9,798 nucleotides of DNA, taken from contig DATBDM010000023.1 in the NCBI GenBank assembly GCA_036269915.1, forward strand, positions 1-9,798, in the 5' to 3' direction. The translations under genes were made by a program, and so were the position numbers. Source of the DNA: DATBDM01 sp036269915 (lineage in GTDB: Bacteria > Actinomycetota > Thermoleophilia > Solirubrobacterales > Solirubrobacteraceae). Under the pieces are notes generated by a model. The model worked only from the letters and a program-made list of their open reading frames with translations, made no database searches and had not been told where the DNA came from. Below are positions 7,401-9,798 of this stretch, in pieces. How positions within the stretch are numbered: the first letter of the stretch is position 1; each line of letters begins with the position of its first letter.

Positions 7401-8471
7401 TGGGCCGAGATCCGGCCGGCGCTGCTCGACAACCTCGGCTCGCGGCTCGAGCTGCGGCTCAACGACGCGATCGACTCGCTGGTCTCGCGCTCCGCCGCCG
7501 ACGCGCTGCCCGACGGGATCCCCGGCCGCGGCCTCACGATGGGCGGGCTGTACTTCCAGGTCGCGCTGCCGCGCGTCGACGGCCGCGCCAGCGACGAGGG
7601 GACCGGCGACGCGCTGGCCATGATCGTGGAGCAGATCGGCGCGCACTGGAGCGGCGCGCGCGCCGAGCGCATCCGGCTGCTCCCGCGCGAGCTCTCGCCG
7701 GCCGAGCTGCCCTCGCCGAGCCGCGAGGAGGGCGTCGCGATCGGGATCGAGGAGCGCGGGCTGCAGCCCGTGCGGTTGGACCTGCTCGGCGGCGACCCGC
7801 ACTTCCTGCTCTTCGGCGATGCCGAGACGGGCAAGTCGTCGCTGCTGCGCGGCCTCGCCCACGGCCTTGGCTCGCTGTACACGCCCGAGGAGCTGCAGCT
7901 GACGATCGTCGACGTGCGCCGCTCGCTGGTCGACCTCGCCGAGGACCCGCACGTCCGCGCGTACGCCGCCAACGCGATGGCCGCCCAGGACGCCGCGCAG
8001 GCGCTGCGCGCCGAGCTCGAGCCGCGCCTGACCGCGGCGGGCGTGTCACCGCTGGCCGGCCCGAGCTGGCAGGGGCCCTGCCACGTCGTGCTCTTCGACG
8101 ACTACGACCTCAGCGCCGGGCCGTCCGGCGGCCCGCTGGCGCCGCTGCTCGACCTGCTCGCCGTCGGCCGCGACGTCGGCCTGCACGTGGTGCTGAGCCG
8201 CCGCGTCGGCGGCTCCGCCCGCGGCGCCTACGAGGCCGTCTTCGGTCGCATGCGCGAGCTCGGCTCGCCCGGCCTGCTGCTCAGCGGGGACCCGGGGGAG
8301 GGGCCGCTGCTCTCCGGCACCAAGGCGGCCTCCCAGCCGCCGGGTCGCGGCCTGCTGATCCGCCGCGGCGAGCGTCCCCTGCTCGTCCAGACCGCCTTCT
8401 CAGCGCCCGGCCAGCCGGCCGGCGCGGCCACGATGACCTCCGGACCGTCACGGGAGACGTACGAGAGATGA
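4470..8471 (+). CDS. eccC: EccC-type FtsK/SpoIIIE ATPase of type VII secretion
   Basis: Membrane-anchored motor that recognises WXG100-type substrates and powers ESX (type VII) export. The 1333-residue protein is unsplit. It opens with TFHRPPRAYP (8-17), the usual EccC lead, then two membrane helices (about 40-61 and 64-84) and a basic/coiled stretch with ERRPDHRDFLHVRLG (147-161). A degenerate ATPase-like domain (about 200-420) has VDGW (329-332) but no P-loop lysine. Domain 1 has GATGSGKS (498-505, K504) and IVDEF (D611, E612), so looks catalytic. Domain 2 has GAPRTGKST (838-846) but VDGW (940-943) without the glutamate; domain 3 has GDAETGKSS (1116-1124) and DDYD (1210-1213). I chose ATG 4470 because the family N-terminus begins here; an in-frame TTG at 4419 is an alternative. 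There is no FHA domain, unlike Firmicutes EssC. The stop overlaps the next start by 4 bp. No DNA-binding gamma domain is seen, so this is not chromosomal FtsK. Confidence 0.93.
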   Translation: MTGPDQLTFHRPPRAYPAAVPGEPMRIAAPPTEQPPIHSSVVQVLMPLVGGVGLVGFAVVYKNTTFLYVAGAMMVLMLLASVGMRASQKRGVRKRAAAEARRYAKYLGERDRELAEAGDLQRAALERLYPEPKKLWTQVVKRREVWERRPDHRDFLHVRLGQGTIPLDREVELDLGTNPLAEYQKHPLHEARRLVERRGELRNEAVIVDLADVGVLAVTGDRGRSRAWARGLMTQLAAWRAPHDLRLVTAFDPGHGDAWEWGKWLPHQQADPGAPASGGLLLARSAGELEAMLELQIRPRIDQLRRIADADQHTQRSVELTAPELVVIVDGWTPGHPVNHGIAFRELMTRGRQLKAVLVLLIDDRSLEPSSIHARLAIPERGVASWEISGQDAPSIPAIWIDEVEVGIAEAIARALTPLRLAEGSGDGERGLSASVRLVELLGVQDAGEIRPERTQRRHLRADALRAPIGRSADGEILWLDLKQAAEDGMGPHGVLVGATGSGKSELLRSLVAGLAATHDPEHLAFVLVDYKGGAAFADLARLPHVAGMITNLQRDLSLVDRMRDALIGEQERRQTMLREAGNVDDIVAYQARRERDASLPPMPDLLVIVDEFAELLAARPEYIDLFVGLGRVGRSLGIHLLMSSQRLDEGRLRGLESHLRYRLCLRTYSAPESKMVIGTPDAYLLPSLPGLGYLKVDTTHYVQFRAALSSTPYDPAPADVAASAPPPVRAFDAAELAPGDPSVEERIGPALTGRSELQVLVDRLAEGREPVHQVWVAPLAAAEPLDAVLGGPPWWKREQRALGLAATIGRLDRPSEQRTEAFQLDLAGSGGHVAVVGAPRTGKSTLLRTLAVSLMLGHTPDRLQLYGIDLGGGLLGALEGAPHVGGVAGKLDREAIERVVRQLQAELEDRETLFRARRWESMRDARADGEGVPDIVLLVDGWESFKREFEGLDRELEELAAAGLSFGIHLAVSANRWAEIRPALLDNLGSRLELRLNDAIDSLVSRSAADALPDGIPGRGLTMGGLYFQVALPRVDGRASDEGTGDALAMIVEQIGAHWSGARAERIRLLPRELSPAELPSPSREEGVAIGIEERGLQPVRLDLLGGDPHFLLFGDAETGKSSLLRGLAHGLGSLYTPEELQLTIVDVRRSLVDLAEDPHVRAYAANAMAAQDAAQALRAELEPRLTAAGVSPLAGPSWQGPCHVVLFDDYDLSAGPSGGPLAPLLDLLAVGRDVGLHVVLSRRVGGSARGAYEAVFGRMRELGSPGLLLSGDPGEGPLLSGTKAASQPPGRGLLIRRGERPLLVQTAFSAPGQPAGAATMTSGPSRETYER

Positions 8472-9796
8472 ACACCGCCGCAGTGACCATCGCCGGCCCG
8501 GATCGCCGCGTGGATCTCGTGGTGTCGACCGAGACGTCGATCGCCGACCTCATCCCGACGTTCGTCGAGCTGAGCGTCGACGACGCGCCCAACGGAGACG
8601 GCCCGCGGCCGGTGTGGAGCGTCGCGCCTCCGGGTCACCAGCCGTTGCCGCTGGACCGCACGCTGGCCCAGTGCGGCGTCGCCGACGGCACCGTCCTGAC
8701 GCTCACCGAGGTGCGCTCGCAGGCGATGGCGCCGCCGAGCCCCGCCCAGGCGGCGCGCCGCTCGCGCGAGCCGCGCCACGGCACGCCGCGCGAGCGCGCG
8801 CAGCTCGCGCTGCCGGAGGCGCTCGGCGGCAGCCAGCGGATGGGGAAAGCGGTCAAGGCGTTCTTCGGCTACGAGGACGAGGAGCCGATCGTCGAGTCGT
8901 CCGCGCCGACGGCGCCGAGCAACCGCGAGCTGCTCACCAAGGCCGAGCAGCGCGGGCCGATGGATCGCGCGCGCGGCGCGTGGCGCGACTCGGACTACCT
9001 GACCCGGCTCGACCGCGCGATCGCGGCGCCGCGGCTCAACCGCTGCGCGACGATCGCGGTCGTCTCGCCCAAGGGCGGCGTCGGCAAGACCACGCTGACC
9101 GTGCTCCTCGGGTCACTGCTGGCGCGGGTGCGGCGCGATCGCATCGTCGCCGTCGACACCAACCCGGACTTCGGGTCGCTCGGCCGCACGCTCACGCCCG
9201 ACCACCAGACCTTCGTCGACGACCTGGGGGAGATCCTCGAGCAGCCCGACCTCGCGGTCACCGCGCTCGACCGCCACCTCGGGCGCGCCTTCGAGGGGTT
9301 GATGGTGCTGCCCGCCCCCACCGACCCCGCGCGGATGGCCCGGCTCGACGAGGGCTCCTACCGGCGCGTGATCGAGCGCCTTCAGGCGATGGTCGGCGTA
9401 CTGGTGCTCGACTGCGGCACGGGCCTGCAGGAGCCCGCCGCGCGCGCCGCCCAGGCCAGCGCGGACCAGATCCTGCTCGTCTCCGACGCGCACCCCTCGA
9501 CCGCCTCGCTCGTGACCGAGGCGGCGGAGCTGCTGCGGACGGTCGGGCCGCCGATCACGCTCGTCGTGAACCGCATGCCGGCCGCCAAGCAGTCGCGCAT
9601 CGACCTCGACGGCCTCGAGCGCCTCGTCCCGGACGCCCAGGGGCTCGTGATCGTGGACGAGGACCAGCGGGCCGCCGCCCGCGTCGCCGCCGGCTCGTTC
9701 GGCTGGGACGACGCGCCGGACAACTGGGCGCGGCAGCTGCGCGAGCTCGCCGTCGTGATGCAGAGCGACTGGCGCGACCTCGGGCTGACGCCCTAG
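8468..9796 (+). CDS. Ubiquitin-like (EccD-N/YukD-type) domain fused to MinD/ParA-like ATPase
   Basis: A 442-residue two-domain protein. Residues 1-82 resemble the ubiquitin-like N-terminus of EccD: VTIAGPDRRVDLVV strand, SIADLIP helix start, then QPLPLDRTLAQCGV and DGTVLTL (58-79). No membrane helices follow. A basic, proline/alanine-rich linker (about 84-150) includes KAVKAFFGYEDEEP (127-140), then a helical lead-in (160-190). From 194 comes a deviant-Walker ATPase: PKGGVGKTT (201-209; signature K202, K207), VAVDTNPD (Walker A', D230), LVLDCGTG (Walker B, D315) and LVVNRM (365-370). MinD-like ATPases such as EspI accompany ESX systems in mycobacteria. By analogy this may regulate or position the EccC motor, with the ubiquitin fold docking on EccC; that role is inferred. 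ATG 8468 overlaps the eccC stop (ATGA), with GGGAG (8452-8456) 11 nt upstream. The gene is complete (TAG 9794-9796) and is not a normal EccD or a chromosome-partition ParA with a parB partner. Confidence 0.85.
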   Translation: MNTAAVTIAGPDRRVDLVVSTETSIADLIPTFVELSVDDAPNGDGPRPVWSVAPPGHQPLPLDRTLAQCGVADGTVLTLTEVRSQAMAPPSPAQAARRSREPRHGTPRERAQLALPEALGGSQRMGKAVKAFFGYEDEEPIVESSAPTAPSNRELLTKAEQRGPMDRARGAWRDSDYLTRLDRAIAAPRLNRCATIAVVSPKGGVGKTTLTVLLGSLLARVRRDRIVAVDTNPDFGSLGRTLTPDHQTFVDDLGEILEQPDLAVTALDRHLGRAFEGLMVLPAPTDPARMARLDEGSYRRVIERLQAMVGVLVLDCGTGLQEPAARAAQASADQILLVSDAHPSTASLVTEAAELLRTVGPPITLVVNRMPAAKQSRIDLDGLERLVPDAQGLVIVDEDQRAAARVAAGSFGWDDAPDNWARQLRELAVVMQSDWRDLGLTP

Positions 9797-9798
9797 CC

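Noticed and set aside
4401..7952. 1183-codon open frame antisense to eccC
   Set aside because: Antisense shadow of EccC with no recognisable domain, while the plus strand has all expected EccC motifs.
4470..8471. Chromosomal DNA translocase FtsK/SpoIIIE, as expected after dapA-rnj
   Set aside because: Three P-loop domains in tandem, two N-terminal helices and the RPPR lead are EccC features, and no DNA-binding gamma winged helix is seen at the C-terminus.
8468..9796. Chromosome-partition ParA
   Set aside because: No parB neighbour or parS-like site is seen, the N-terminus is EccD-like, and the gene is coupled to eccC.

Overview
The window is very GC-rich, with dense, tightly packed genes on the plus strand. 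Gene content points to a high-GC Actinomycetota. A deep-branching group such as Thermoleophilia (Solirubrobacterales-like) is my best guess, because an actinobacterial dapA-rnj pair sits beside an actinobacterial-type EccC and a c-di-GMP regulator. That placement is inferred from gene content and base composition only.

Layout. Positions 2-157 hold the 3' end of an unidentified plus-strand gene. Positions 158-388 are a non-coding gap between convergent genes, with two strong adjacent hairpins (228-272 and 280-320). Positions 389-1738 (minus strand) encode an HDOD-GGDEF protein, a probable diguanylate cyclase without the product-inhibition I-site. A 79-bp divergent spacer follows. Then come dapA (1818-2717) and rnj (2714-4381), which overlap by 4 bp (ATGA). 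An 88-bp gap with a hairpin (4386-4412) precedes eccC (4470-8471), a three-P-loop FtsK/SpoIIIE-type motor of type VII (ESX) secretion. eccC overlaps by 4 bp (ATGA) with the last gene (8468-9796), a ubiquitin-like domain fused to a MinD/ParA-type ATPase. The window ends two bases after that stop codon.

How the genes work together. dapA (lysine/diaminopimelate synthesis) and rnj (RNA decay and processing) form a translationally coupled housekeeping pair. From general knowledge of actinobacterial genomes, an FtsK-family gene often follows dapA-rnj. Here that slot holds an EccC secretion ATPase instead of a DNA translocase, coupled to a partner carrying an EccD/YukD-like ubiquitin fold on a MinD-like ATPase. 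The eccC/UBL-MinD pair looks like the start of a reduced or divergent type VII secretion locus that probably continues beyond the right edge. No WXG100 substrate, EccB, EccD membrane part, EccE or mycosin is present in the window. The most novel item is the ubiquitin-like/MinD fusion and its strict coupling to EccC.
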